DNA of 52,185 nucleotides from Branchiostoma floridae (lineage: Eukaryota > Chordata > Leptocardii > Amphioxiformes > Branchiostomatidae): positions 2,756,173 to 2,808,357 of the forward strand of contig NC_049993.1 of assembly GCF_000003815.2 (NCBI RefSeq), read 5' to 3'. This document shows positions 34,371 to 47,900 of the stretch, piece by piece. Position numbers and translations under genes: made by a program. The first letter of the stretch is position 1; each line of letters opens with the position of its first letter. The notes beneath the pieces are model-generated. The model made no database searches. It saw only the letters and a list, made by a program, of their open reading frames with translations, and had not been told where the DNA came from.

Positions 34371-35319
34371 TTTTGACAACAGAAGTGTTATAACACTTAA
34401 ATATTGATAAGAAACCTTTTTTGGTAACTTTATGTGTGGAACATTTAGGTATGTGAATTTCCCCTTTTAGCCGAAAAAATCAATTAATGACGTTAAAATT
34501 ACGTCATATTACGTTATAATGATATAAAAATTTCAGGCATTATAAACACTCGACAAGCTTATTAGCCCCTACAAATTTGGTGATCGTACAGTAAGCCGTT
34601 TTGAAAATACGGAGGGGGGCCGAATGAGCCCCCCCACCCCCACCCCCCCCCCCCCCCCAGGGCCAGGGAATGCCAAAAAAAAAGCCCAGTCTGGATAGGG
34701 TTAACAGCCTAAGCCGTTTTAGATTCAGACTTTAAAGGAGAATATCTCAAGAAGGGATAAACTACTCATCGTGATGCTTTCAGTATATAGATAGCGGGAT
34801 GCTTGATTCGCTTTAATGAAAGAATCTAATTTGCCTAATTATTACAAAATTTTATAAACAAGCTCTGTTCCATTATAGGACTGTTCCAACATATGTTATA
34901 TGTAACTGAGAAAGAGAATAGTGTTGATAGATAAACATTATGCAACTAAAGACCTCATTTGCATAATTGATGAGAAAATGCTATAATCCCAATGTTCTAG
35001 ATGACTGGAATTTCTTACTTTTTGAATTTCAAAGTTATGTACAGGTGTACATAATTGAACAGGTGGCATCTTGAAGTTATGTACATCATCAATTGGGCAC
35101 CATTGATTATCAATTATGCACATGAGTTGCATAAATTATCACTAAATGCGATAAAAATCTTGTTTCTGAACATATATTTTGTACGTCTGCTATTTGGGTG
35201 GAGGAGAAGATCAACTGATATGATTTACGCAAATGAGGAACATATTTGCACAGTTAATGGTAAACACAATTAACACACCAGTTGTAAAGGTAAAATCAGT
35301 CGGTAAAGGTATATGATAT

Positions 35320-35339
35320 ATACACATACACACACACAA

Positions 35340-35389
<50 letters not shown>

Positions 35390-35390
35390 T
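35320..35390. repeat. (CA)n-(TA)n microsatellite
   Basis: An ACACAC tract runs directly into a TATATA tract. Confidence 0.95.
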
Positions 35391-35569
35391 CTTTTATATT
35401 TCAATCCAAAATACAGTATGGATTGCAATATAATAGTACTATAGGCTCAAAATTCACTACTGTTCTTGCGAAGCAGCGCGCATTTCCCCTCTGCTATGAC
35501 CCAAACATTTGGATTTGATCAAAAACATACACTTTTAGCTCCTGTACCCTGGTTTACATGATCTACATT

Positions 35570-36370
35570 TTGTTAAAGGGGTGCACTGAATATTTATTCA
35601 AATGATCATGTATAATTTTTGGCATACACCACTTCAAAATGATATATTTGGCGTTTTACTTGTCATTTTCCAATGGCCAGAGGTGTAAACAACCTCAAGG
35701 TCTTTGCCCCCCCCCACCTGAAGAGTGCACCTACAGGCTTGCATGTCTATATAACTTAATTAACTATGTAACTAATCCTGAGGAGGGTTTGGCAGCCAAT
35801 CAGCGAGTCTCGAGTTGTCTGGAAGCGTCCATTCTTGCATGGGGAGGTTCATTTTTTTCAATTCATCTTTGGACTGGTGATTATGTAAAGCCTTTCAGTG
35901 GTAGTATTTTTGGACTGGTCTATTTTGCAATTTTACATGAGGTGTGCTGGAAGACTCCATTCTTGCACAAAGGGGTCACTTTGTAAAATTCATTTTTGGA
36001 CTTTGGTGACCATGTCAAAGTCTTTCAGTTATTTTTGGACTGGTCTAATTTTCAATTTTACATGTTGTGTGCTGGAAGAGTCCATTCTTGCACAGGGGAT
36101 ATATGTAAGATCCACTTTTGAACTTTGGTGATTATGTCCTATTTTAGCGGATGTTTTTTTTGACTGCTCCACTTTACATAGGTGTAGCACAGGAAGAGTC
36201 CATTCTTGAACATGGAGTGGCTTTCCAAATTCAGTTATGGATGGAAGATGATTCGAAATTCCATTATTAGCGGAAGTGTTTTTGGCGAGGTCTATTCTAC
36301 CTTTTTATGCACGTGAGAACCTGTTTTGCTCAATTCAATTTTGGATTAGGTTTCTTATTCAAAAGTTCAT
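35570..36370. repeat. Dispersed element with internal about 110-bp tandem units, copy A
   Basis: Units contain TCCATTCTTGCA, TTTTTGGACTGGTCTA, GTGTGCTGGAAGA and TTTCAGT. The left part (ATGATATATTTGG, CATTTTCCAATGGCC) has its complement at 46740-46870, and the tandem part at 45930-46620, all in inverted orientation. No coding frame is conserved. Confidence 0.75.
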
Positions 36371-36379
36371 GTTTTCAAG

Positions 36380-36730
36380 ACGTCATTCTCTGACGTCATA
36401 TTGGCGCCAGCGCCAGTGACATTTGCAACAAAAGACTTGGCAGACTTTATTATCAACAATATACCCTTAATTGTGAAGTTTTTGTTTGATACCTTTAAGT
36501 ATAACGCAAATTAGCTATTCACATTTAGTCAAAAATACACCATGACATCATGTTACGTTATAACGATACCACAATTACCGAAAATATAAAACTCTACCAA
36601 TACATCATCCCCTGCAAATTTAGTGATCGTAACCCATGCCATTTTGAAATTACGATCTGCGGGCCAACAGAGCATTCCGTCCCCAGGAATAAAAAAAAAG
36701 AAGACCGGTGTAGATAGGAAATTTTGACCA
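36380..36730. repeat. Remnant related to the TTAA element right end
   Basis: CAAATTTAGTGATCGTAACC and ATTTTGAAATTACG match the right ends at 34570-34610 and 41545-41585. A degenerate GATAGG end is at 36712. No left end was recognised. Confidence 0.5.
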
Positions 36731-37180
36731 AAGAAGGAGAGCTTAGACGCTACCTGTACTTTCTAACTTAAAATGTCTCCAGATTGGGCAAAATTTTCAC
36801 ACCTGCGTATATTTTTAAGTCCGTATGAGGCGCGCATGGGAGTATTTGCCTCCACCAGGCTCCACAGGTCGTTGTAAAAATAATAGAAATTGGACAAACG
36901 TAAACAGGTAACATGTCAGACGAGTTAGCTGTGTCGCTAACTGTACTTCTCGCTCAGCTAACACATCTGGCATAATATGTATCTATATTTTACAAATTTG
37001 TACTATTTCTCTCGCGACCAGTGGAGCCTGGTAGAGACTAAGATCTTCAAACGCACCTCAAACGGACTTGAATATATACGCATGTTTGACCCCACCTTAA
37101 CTCTGTTAATAATAGCTTTCCGTGTTCGTTTGAACATTAACCATATTGTCATCTTCAATTCAATAATATGACATGCAGAC

Positions 37181-37406
37181 ATGGCCTTCCGAGATCCTTT
37201 CATCGACATCATTAAGGTGTACGACGTAAAGAGAAGGGAGCTACTCCAGCTTTACCAAGAGTCCAAGAGATTCATTCATGCTAATTTCACCAACCAATCG
37301 GCTTTAAAATCGTTACTTGATTGCGATGAGAACGGACCACTGATGACAGAATTACAGCGGCGAATGGACATCCTGACGTCTGAGGTCTACGAAGTTATTT
37401 TCTTAG
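37181..37406 (+). CDS. DSTYK-like gene, exon 1
   Basis: Residues 1-75 plus one base. This is a basic and amphipathic helix-rich start (FIDIIKVYDVKRRELLQLYQ) that ends in the beta strand VIFL leading into the P-loop. The intron splits the first Gly codon of the P-loop. Two short out-of-frame ATGs lie at 37168 and 37173, just before the start. Untranslated upstream exons cannot be excluded. Confidence 0.85.
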
Positions 37407-40400
37407 GTATCAAAATTTATTATTAACCTGTTCCTTCTACTGTCAACTCAACTATGTGCAGTTTGTCAGACTGAGTGTTCACGGAAAACATAAGATTGTT
37501 GGAATTGTGTGGCGTAATGGTTAGAGTGGTGGGGCCAGAATTTACTCGGGGTGAATAGGGTTAAGCGAAAGTTGCAGTGCAAAGTGGACCAGTCATTTTT
37601 GCCCGGAAGAAGACCGCTGATAGTTATTGGCAAGTCGGCCCTTGAAAAGAAGAACATATGATTGTAAATAAAGAACGTTGTTTATCCAGTCATCCACAAA
37701 ACTGATGACTATTCACAAACCCACAACATGAAAAGAGTAGGGGTGCTTCCCGCTGGGGGTGAATCAAATTTTACAGTAAGGACTCCATTTTGACATCCTC
37801 AAAAGTCGCCTGCTACTGCCTATACGCTTCCTCTTTGAAGTACAGCTGTCTAAATAAAGGGATACCGTTGTAGAGATATGGAATATGTTGTACTTATATG
37901 TTATATACATGTACGTTTGACATTGTTTTCGTCTGTGACTAAATTACTCGTAAAACTATTAACTAAAAACAATCGGTTTTAGCGATTTTGTGGCTGTCAA
38001 AATGCAATAAAATTTGTCAATATGTTTCCGATTTTTTTCGAATTGAGGATCTTTTTTTAATCACCAAGCAGATTCCTCCTTGGCATAAGACAGTAACATA
38101 AGCTGGGGAAGGACTTTAGCCGGCAGANNNNNNNNNNNNNNNNNNNNNNNNNNNNNNNNNNNNNNNNNNNNNNNNNNNNNNNNNNNNNNNNNNNNNNNNN
38201 NNNNNNNNNNNNNNNNNNNNNNNNNNNNNNNNNNNNNNNNNNNNNNNNNNNNNNNNNNNNNNNNNNNNNNNNNNNNNNNNNNNNNNNNNNNNNNNNNNNN
38301 NNNNNNNNNNNNNNNNNNNNNNNNNNNNNNNNNNNNNNNNNNNNNNNNNNNNNNNNNNNNNNNNNNNNNNNNNNNNNNNNNNNNNNNNNNNNNNNNNNNN
38401 NNNNNNNNNNNNNNNNNNNNNNNNNNNNNNNNNNNNNNNNNNNNNNNNNNNNNNNNNNNNNNNNNNNNNNNNNNNNNNNNNNNNNNNNNNNNNNNNNNNN
38501 NNNNNNNNNNNNNNNNNNNNNNNNNNNNNNNNNNNNNNNNNNNNNNNNNNNNNNNNNNNNNNNNNNNNNNNNNNNNNNNNNNNNNNNNNNNNNNNNNNNN
38601 NTTTAATTAAAATTGCCAAGAACTGCTATATAATCTCTTAGAGTTCCATCATAAACGTGGCATGGGGGGGGGGGGGTTATTACATTGATTCATTCAAACG
38701 TATGTACCTTGACAGTTTTACTGATTATATTATAAGGGCCTGGCATCGGGGCCTGGCATCGCAGTCATTGGTTTGAATCTGGGCTAAGAACCCTAACCAA
38801 CACTCACGATGCCACTCCAAACAACGCTAAGTATTTCTGTTGACAACCTTTTGCAGGCGCTCACAACTCTGGGAAGAGCACTACGATTAACATGTTGCTA
38901 GGTACAGAACTGCTACCCAAAGCCCGGCACCACTGCACTGACGTCAATTGTGAAATAACGTTTGGAAAACAGAAAAAGGCTGTGATCTACCACAATTCAG
39001 GGACAAAAGAGGAAATTTCTATCGGTATGTGTGGTACCATTTGCTGATATTCAATAACTTTATGTACTAAAAAAGAGTTTTGAAACCTCATACTCGGTTG
39101 GCTTAAGACGGCCCATGGCCTGGAATAAAGTAGTATTCTATACATCGATCGTAACTTTTGATTGCTCGGTAGCACTACGATGAAACTTCACACAGTTTTA
39201 GTGCTACTTGGAACACATTGAATACTTGTGATTTTGTTTTTCTACTTACCGGATTTTTTTTTTCTACATACCGGATTTTGGGTTAGAAATAAACATTTTG
39301 GTTAAAAAAAGTGTTGTTTATTTCATGAGTCTAGTCCCAGCTGGAAACTTTCCAGACTTTCAATCATGACATTCTAAAGGATGAAAGCCAACCTTAAACT
39401 TATAATTTTTATCCCAGGGTATTTTGTTTTAAATTAGGATTATATTGATTTTTTGGGCCGAAAACATCAGAAACGACCATTTTTTTTTTCAATTTTTCGT
39501 TGAAAATGCACCATAGTCAAAACATTAAATGATTGCACAAAATACCCTCGGACAATTTTGATAGGAAAGGGATAATAAGTAAATCTTGAATACAATAAAG
39601 ATCAATACTCTTATTTTGAGCTGGGACTAAAGCCGTAAAGGTATCACCTGATCCTAACAAGCACCCACCAAGGATAACAGGTCCTTACGGCGCGTATTTA
39701 CATTGAAAAGTCGCAAATAACCACATGTTCGAACGCGCGTTCGATTCGAATGCCGTAATAGAACATAATCGAACATGGTTCGAATTCGGCTGGACAAGGC
39801 GACATGCGCTCGAACACGAATAGAGCGTGCCTGGGCCGTCTTAGCTCAACCGAGTACCTAAATAGATTTAGAACTTTTGTCAATGTCATACAATTGGCTT
39901 TTATATTTACGTGATCTGTGCGTGGTGATGTTCTACTTTAAGTGATCTGTGCTTGGTGATGTTCTACTTTAAGTGATCTGTGCGTGGTGATGTTCTACTT
40001 TAAGTGATCTGTACGTGGTTATGTTCTACTTTAAGTGATCTGTGCGTGGTGATGTTCTATTTTAAGTGATCTGTGCGTGGTGATGTTCTACTTTAAGTGA
40101 TCTGTGCGTGGTGATGTTCTACTTTAAGTGATCTGTGCGTGATGATGTTCTACTTTAAGTTACTGAAACGTCCTGACAAGTACGAAAGCTTGCTGATACT
40201 CAAAGTTCGAGACCATAACATGATGCATAAAAAAACCAGTGTAATAGAATTACATCATTAACCCTATCTAGAGACGGGTATCGTTAACTAAATTTAATAA
40301 TTTTGGTTTAAACAATAAGTTTTCAAGGTTGTATTGCTGAACTAGACATATTTTTACATTGTTTAATCTTATGTTGCATCCATAATCTAATACCAATAAT

Positions 40401-41872
40401 TCATACTAATTTGACGGCGTCATTGGTCAAAATATAAGATGGCGGAACATAGAGGAATGTATTTTCACTCAAACTTCTTGAATACCTTATTTTTTACAAA
40501 AAAACTAATATAAACATTTTGGTCCTTTTCAGTGGATTTTGGGGATATATGTAAAAAACGCATTTTCTAAAGATCGCAAATCAAAGATGGCGGACATATG
40601 ACGTCAATGTGGCAACCACTAGCAACAGAAATCCTGGCAGACTGTTAGACAGATTTTTCATTTAACCCTGTTCAGAACGACCCTTCTAACTCCTGTAACT
40701 ATTAAAAGACTTAATATATGGCCACCAGTTATTTTTTCAAACTGATAAAGACACAATATCTAACGATTTTAGGAAATTGACGCTATTCAGACGTAATATA
40801 TGATAGGGTAATTATGACATCATCAACTTGAATGTATTGGCTGAAACCCATGAAAAAGGGTATTCCCAGAAAACTTTAAGGTATGCTGCAGAAATGTAAC
40901 AGCGAGTGCAGATAACAGAACGATAAAGTTTGTTACGACTTGTGTTGCCAATAGCAACATCAATCACGTCTAAATGACGTTATAAAATGACGTCATACAT
41001 ATCTCAGGTATACCAGTTAAGTTCCGCAGGTACACATCTTAAGGGATAATAAGCTAGTTATTCTTGATCTTGTCATATTGTCTGCCATCTTGGATTTCCG
41101 ATGACGTCATGATATTACCATCATTGATAGTTATGTATAAAATATATTCTAGCGAACATAATATCTTATTAATGTACGAAAATAGCAGATAAACATGAAA
41201 AATGCAATGTTAGAACCGAAATTAGCGATTTACTACAAAAATGCCTGTAAACTAACGGGCGCCATTGCAACACAAATATGGTAAAATAAGTTTTTTAACC
41301 GAAGTCAGTCGGTATTGTCCACTAAAATAGCGGCAGCGACCAGTTTTGTCCTTTTAGTGCTGTTTTAGACGGAGGTTTTTGAAAGAGAACCGTAATCGAA
41401 CAGGGGGCGCGGCTTTAGGATTGCTTCATTCCTTATTTAGATGGTTTAATAAAAAACATCAATGACATCATAACGACGTCATATTACGTCTTAACATTAG
41501 TAAAACTACGGGAAAGATAAAACTTTACGACTACATAATCTCTCCGAATTTAGTGATTGTACACCAAGCCTTTTTGAAATTACAAAAAAATGCTAAACTA
41601 GCCCTCTCTAGATAGGGTTAATCATGCAAAGATCCATTTTCTGTCTTACTAATGCTTCGTGCATGCCAAAAATCACTCTGTCAAAAGTCAATCTGTCGTT
41701 AGTGCTGTTAGGGAGCCAAAACCTACGCCACTTCTTACTGACATTTAAATCTGCCAATGAAACAACACTATGGTATGTTTGGGACGAAACGTTTAAAATT
41801 AAAACTTTTACAACTTTTACACACACACACACGCACACACACACACACAAACACACACACAAACACACACAC

Positions 41873-41922
<50 letters not shown>

Positions 41923-44900
41923 GCAAACACTCACACACACACACTAACATTGCGAAAGCCTAGAATGATTCATTAAGATGAAAAATACTTTCTGACCTTA
42001 AGCCGAATTTCAAGAATAATCAAACAATTGTATCTTCTTGTTCACAGATAATGAAAGGCCAAGTAAGATTCTTGCTGAGTATGTCCGACACAGCAAGGAC
42101 CGAGATGTCAGTGACATTTGCAACAAAGTAGAGATACAATGGCCATCAAACCTTCTAAAGGTAAATTTTTGGTACAATTTTGGATATCATTTGACACGCA
42201 TCATTGACACGCATCATGACGATGTTATTTTTTCAGATGCGCATTAGGCCCGAGGATTCGACTGCAATTCACTAATAATATTTATCAACTCAAATACACA
42301 CCCTGAATGATCACTAATTTCAAGTTGAATAAACACAAGACAAGTCCTTAAGAATCTTACTCACTACCTAATGTTTTAGAGCGGCATCGTCTTAGTGGAT
42401 ACTCCAGGTGTCGTTGCCGGACAGGATCAAGGTCTTTGGGACTCTTACGGCACCGGCGCTGTGACAGCAGTGTTCGTGTTGGACGGTTACTACTGTGGAA
42501 TGGAGGTATTCACAAAATTACAGAGATGTTTGTCGGTCCCACCATCTGTCATATTTTTTTTCCTCCAACAATTTCTTTCAATACCCACAAAATCCCAACA
42601 CTCACCATAGTGCTGCTAATCTTTTATCCGATCTGGGAATGGACACACTTGAAAAATCGAAGAATAACATATTGATTAACCATTCTACAGAAATCTAGCC
42701 AGGGCCTCCTGTCCCTGCCGGTTCACACATATCTGCATCCTAGAATAATCTCGTCACAATCATCCGAACTCATAGATACCCTTGCTTCCCAAGAACAGTT
42801 CTGGATTGTAACTCAAGTCCAAATACAACCACGCAAATGCCAGATCCGTCTACGGTCAGAGACTGTGTCTCCCAACATCCGAATAACGGGTTACACAGCG
42901 ATCTCGCCCACCTGTGATCTCGCACTCCCCCGGGCGATATGACTAGCTATCGCAACCTCCCCGGAGCCCAATTGAGCTAAACATTTCGCCACCAAATCCC
43001 GCCCCCTTTAATGATTTCGCCCCCCTTCCCGGAAAAAGCTCGTGGTTTCATAACTTTTTAGAAAATACCGGTCTAAAAATAAACCGGTCTAAAAATAAAG
43101 GTCAGGTTCGATGAAGGGCCATTTAGCGGCTTGCTAAGGTACTGCAGCAGAACCCCAATTTTTAATAACTCATGTTCTGGACACGCTGTGGTCGTGATTT
43201 TTAAGTGGTTAATAGCCCTCGAAATAGAGAGTAAGTGCTGTGAGTTGGCCCTCTAGCGGCTTGTTGGGGACTGCAGGCGCCGGCTTCCTGTCAAATTTCA
43301 GACGAGAATAACTCGAGAACGTGTTGACGGATCATCATGATTTTTGGTATTTAGATAGAATGAGTGATGACTTACATAATGTAATACTAATTATGCAAAT
43401 CAACAGCTAATTTTCATCATTAATGTGGAAAGTTGATAAATCCATGCCAACAGCGTATAACTCGAGAAGCTGTATATGGATTTACATGATATTTGGTATT
43501 TGAGTAGCGGTTGCGGAAAGGAAAGTCAAGGTCAAAAATGGTTGGCGTATCATTTTTCGTCAGGACAGTAGCGGGCCGAGTATGTGCGTCCGTTTGTTTG
43601 TGGAATGCATAACTCGAAAAGCCTTGAATGGATCCTGATAATATTTGATTTGGTGGGTAGGGGTAAAAAAAACGAAGGCCAACTTTGATAATTAGCCTCC
43701 TAGCGGCGTCCTAGGGTACTGAAGCAAACTGTTAAGTGTTCAGAACATGGTCGTGATTTTTGAGTGGTAGATAGCCTAAGTTATGACTTGCATAATGTAA
43801 TAATAATTATGCAAATCAACAACTAATTTACACAAGTAATGAGGAAAGTTCAAAAATCCGCTAAATTCCATGATAGGACTTGTTTGCATTGTTTTTGGCT
43901 GAAAGTTTTTTTAGATAACAATTTACATGGAAAGATGCATTTAATTGTAATCAGTGGCCGATTAACAGAAATAAACAGTGTTTTTTGTATATCTCATTTT
44001 GACCTATATCTAAGGACACAGCTGTTTCTCAGATGTTTAGCAAGATGAGCCTTGTGAGCTAGACACCCTTACACTGGGGAGAAACGCCTCTGACAAGCAT
44101 ACAATTCAGATTGACCAGCGATGTTACCAGGTCATCTGTGGTCATAGTCTTCTACTGAGACCTCTGTAGCAGTATTTTTGCCTCTTAGGATACCTTAGAA
44201 TGCACTACTGTTAATACATTTAATTTCGCGGGGATTTAATTTCGCGGTAGCGGAAAAAGGACTTCTCGTGGTGGTTTTAAGTTCCATGCACTGTAGTCTC
44301 TTATTGCCTTGGAAAAATGTTCGCGGTGGTTTTAATTTTGCGGTGGCCAAAGCCCCCTATCATCATTTACTATTTGGCCAGGCCGGAGTCTGGTAGAGAC
44401 TACATGATTTTAACAAAGCGCTATGAAAGTTTCGCTGGAAAGTATCACAACGGTGTACATAATTTCATTGTCACCTTCGCCAAGAAGGTTATGTTTTTGG
44501 TAACATTTGTGGGTTTGTGAGGAACACATATTCATGCAGTCATTTGGTATTGGGGTAGGTACTATTTTGTAAATACATGCATCAGACCTTAAAATTTTAA
44601 CTAAAGGCATTATTATTTGGCGAAGTGATGTGTTCGTCGAACTCTAGTTTTGGTATTGCTTTGGAAATGTTTTTAGCACCGCAGAGAAAAATCGCACTAA
44701 ATACCGAAAACAACCGAAAACTACAGAAAATAACCAAATAACCGAAAACTACAGAAAACAACTTTCACCAATTACCGAAAACAACTTCAAATCTACCGAA
44801 AACAACTCGAAACCGCCGAAAACATGTCAAAACAAGCATAAATAGCCACAAAGAACTCGCCGGAAAACAACTAAAAAAACAACTTCTTAATATATTTTGT

Positions 44901-47900
44901 TTTCATCTAATAGTTATCCCTTGAAATATTTTCTCCTCGGCCGAGAATGAGGTCATTCTGAATATGAAGCATTCTTCCAGCAGAGGGGATGTAGCCTGTG
45001 GAAAGATATGCGTAAAGATTCAACCGAAGACTCTAAGGACCCCAAAGAAAGTCATACCTAGAGGCAGCTATCGCCAGCGATTACAGGGATGGGGGCGAAA
45101 TCACAGGGGGGAGAGCTCTAGAAGGGGTGAAAACACTCGAGATTTCGCCCACATGGGGGTTGGCGAGATCACTGGAGGGGGCGAGATCGCTGGGACAATG
45201 GCAGTAACTGCGTATTACCAATTCCTGGACGCTTGACCCCAACTATAGGGGTCTTGCCTAGTATTTTTCCAGAATTCAGTATATAACGATACAGAAGCTT
45301 ATAAAATCTCCGAAAATATTGAATAAAGATACTAGGTCTTGGCACAAGAGCTTTTTTCTTCTAACTTTGTCTGTCATTCCAAAACCTTTCTCTCAGACCC
45401 ATATCGAAAACCTGATTGAGTCCTTCTCTAACATGCCGGATGAGGCAGCCATCTTTACCATCAACAAGTGGGACATCGTAGTGGAAGATTCAGATTCCCC
45501 AAGCGAAGGTGAGCAGGCTTCCACAGAGGAATACAGAGGAAGATGTGAAGATCTTCGGAAAACCTGGCCACGGCTTGATGTGGACAACCAAGTCCTCTGT
45601 ACCAAAGCCAAAGAAGCTCTCCAGTGCCTAAAAAGAGGGGAGGGCAGTGACGACTGCACCAAACTTCTTGCTTGCTTGCAAAAAGCTGTGCAATCAAGTC
45701 TGAGAACAAGAGTAGAGGATCACACCGGGTAAGTAACCGTTATTCTGTTACCGTTCTAAATAAAATCAATAGTTGGAATGGTATATACTACTAGAAAGGC
45801 TGACATTTGCTTGAGAGTAAATACAGCATATTTCAGCCATCTCCCTCCCCATGCAACAATAGACTATTTCAAAATCACCCATTTGAAAAATCACTTTTAC
45901 TAATGACAGCTTAACCCCTAAATGAATCTTACAAAATTCCCTCGTTGAAGAATGGACTCCAGTGCACCCTATTTGAATTTGCACATTAGACCAGTCCAGA
46001 AATACTCCCACTTAAACCTTGGCCTTTTGAATAAGAAACCAAATCCAAACTTGAATTTAGCAAAAAAGGTCCCAGTGCATGAAAAGGTATAATAGACCAG
46101 TCTAAAAACACCTCCACTAAAAATTGAATTTTGAATCATCACCCGTTCAAAACTGAATTTGAAAAAAAAAAAAACCTTCCGTGTGCAAAAATAGACTGTT
46201 CCATGTAAAGTGCTCTTCGGCTCATGTCGTCTCGGGAGACGGTCTAAAATAGAGCAGTCCAAAAATACATCCGCTAAAATAGGACTTTGACATAATCACT
46301 GAAGTCCAAAAAATGGATTTTTAAAAAAGCCCCCCTCCATGCAAGAATGGACTCTTCCAGCACACCTATGTAAAATTGCAAATAAGACCAGTCCAAAAAT
46401 AACCCTACTGAAAGACTTTGACAAATTAGAAGTCACCGAAGTCCAAAATATGAATTTTAACCCCCCCTCCGTGCGAGAATAGACTCTTCCAGCACACCTT
46501 CTGTAAAAGTGCAAAATAGACCACTCCAAAAAAAATACACCCACTGAAAGACTTCACCAGTACAATAATGAATTTAAAAAAATGAACCCCTCCGTGTAAG
46601 AATGGACTCTTCCAGATAACACCGGGCTTGCTGATTGGCTGCCCCCCCCCCCTCTTTAGGATATAGATTCAGGCTAAGTGCTTGGTTACCTATCTAATTA
46701 GATTTAATAGACATACATGCCAGTAGGTGCAATCTGAAGCTGGGGGTCAACGACCTTAAGGTCATTGACCCCTCTGGCTATTGGAAAATGACAAAAAAAT
46801 CCCCAAATATATCATTTTGAAGTAGTTTATGCCAAAAAATATACATGTGTCATTTGAATAATTGTCTAGTTCAACCTTTTACCAAAATTTAGGTCATTTG
46901 GTTTTAAAACCAGAGCGCAAGAACCAAAAGCGTACGTTTTTGGTCATAAAATGGCCAAATAATCGCAAAATTAAGCATTTTGTTGTACTGTATGCCTCAA
47001 GTGTTAATGAATCCATGTGCGCATATGTCTAAGGCACTCCTATACTACATTTCAGGTCATCTGGTTCTAAAATCAGGGTACAGGAGCCAAAAGTGTCCTT
47101 TTTTGGTAAAAAAAATGACCAACTAATCGCAAAAAAAAGCATTTCGTTATACTGTACACCAAAAGTGATATTAAATTTATATGGGGGAATTATCAAGGCA
47201 CATCTGTGCCAAATTTCAGCTCATTTGGTTATAATACCAGGGTACAGGGGGCCAAAATATACAGTTTTGGTCTGAAGATGACCAAAAAAACTTAATAAAA
47301 TCATTTCAAAGGCAGATATGAAAAAAAAATTAAAAAAACGTCAAGGGGTATTGGGCCACTGTACCCTTGTGCCAAATCTGAAGTCATTCTGTTCAGGAAC
47401 AACGAAGATACCGTGTTTTGAAGATTTGACAGGAGAAAGAAGAAACATTACGAATACAATATATTTCACCATACCAAGTATAAATATAGGCAATACTTGA
47501 CTCCTCAGGTACTATAATTGTATTTGCAAATGTAGTCATGTATCTGCAATTTGTCAGTTCTCAAACCAAGGCTCTCCTTGATTCACACAGATGGCTTGTG
47601 CAGTTTCTTCAGAAAAGGACTGAAATCTTCGAAAAGTGTCTGAACATCCCAGATGGCACGGGACAAAGAATTGGGCAAAGTGAAACTGTTCGGCGATATC
47701 AAGACGGCCTGCGAAGATGCGAAATCTGGCAAGAAATCGTCCAAAACCTTCGGGGCAAGGTCGATATTGGTATTAAAGATTTGGGTTTGAAGCTTAGGGA
47801 CTTCCTTCAATCAGAGAGAGAGCCTTTGGTGAGGAACTGGTCCCTGATGGAGGATCAGCTGCCAGACATCACAGCTTTTAACAACCTTGAAGCTGTTGTG

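Larger units (their letters stand above)
32020..34704. mobile_element. Possible TTAA-flanked element, related to 40258-41621, with nested repeats
   Basis: TTAA followed by CCCT at 32020-32027 and AGGG followed by TTAA at 34697-34704 form possible piggyBac-type ends. The right-hand 200 bp (TTTGGTGATCGTACAGTAAG, GATAGGGTTAA) matches the right end of the clear element at 40258-41621, and the left part shares AAATGACGTCA-type words. The middle holds a dispersed AT-rich repeat (33120-33860) and a SINE (33885-34370), so the structure is composite and the left end is uncertain. Confidence 0.45.
42887..45201. mobile_element. Diverged element with GATCTCGCCCCC-array ends, copy 3, in intron 4
   Basis: The left end has ACACAGCGATCTCGCCCACC and further GATCTCGC / GATTTCGCCCCCC units. 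The right end, 45080-45195, has GGGGGCGAAATCAC, GGCGAGATCACTGG and GGCGAGATCGCTGG. It is about 2.3 kb because other repeats (43120-43860, 44220-44640, 44690-44880) sit inside. The ends are more decayed than in copies 1 and 2. Confidence 0.6.

Noticed and set aside
39908-40161. CRISPR-like array
   Set aside because: The units are contiguous with no spacers, and the genome is animal, so it is a minisatellite.
41608-41963. Frames rich in His/Thr or Cys/Val
   Set aside because: They are products of the (CA)n repeat on both strands.
33120-46880. One large inverted duplication explaining the repeats at 33, 35, 43 and 46 kb
   Set aside because: The order of the two repeat types is the same on both sides (33 then 35; 43 then 46), whereas a single inverted duplication would reverse it. 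Independent insertions fit better.
47538-47557. ATG at 47538 as the start of a separate 350-residue gene
   Set aside because: The frame joins exon 5 exactly through a TTTGTCAG acceptor at 47557, and the protein then has a continuous GTPase-stalk-kinase layout.
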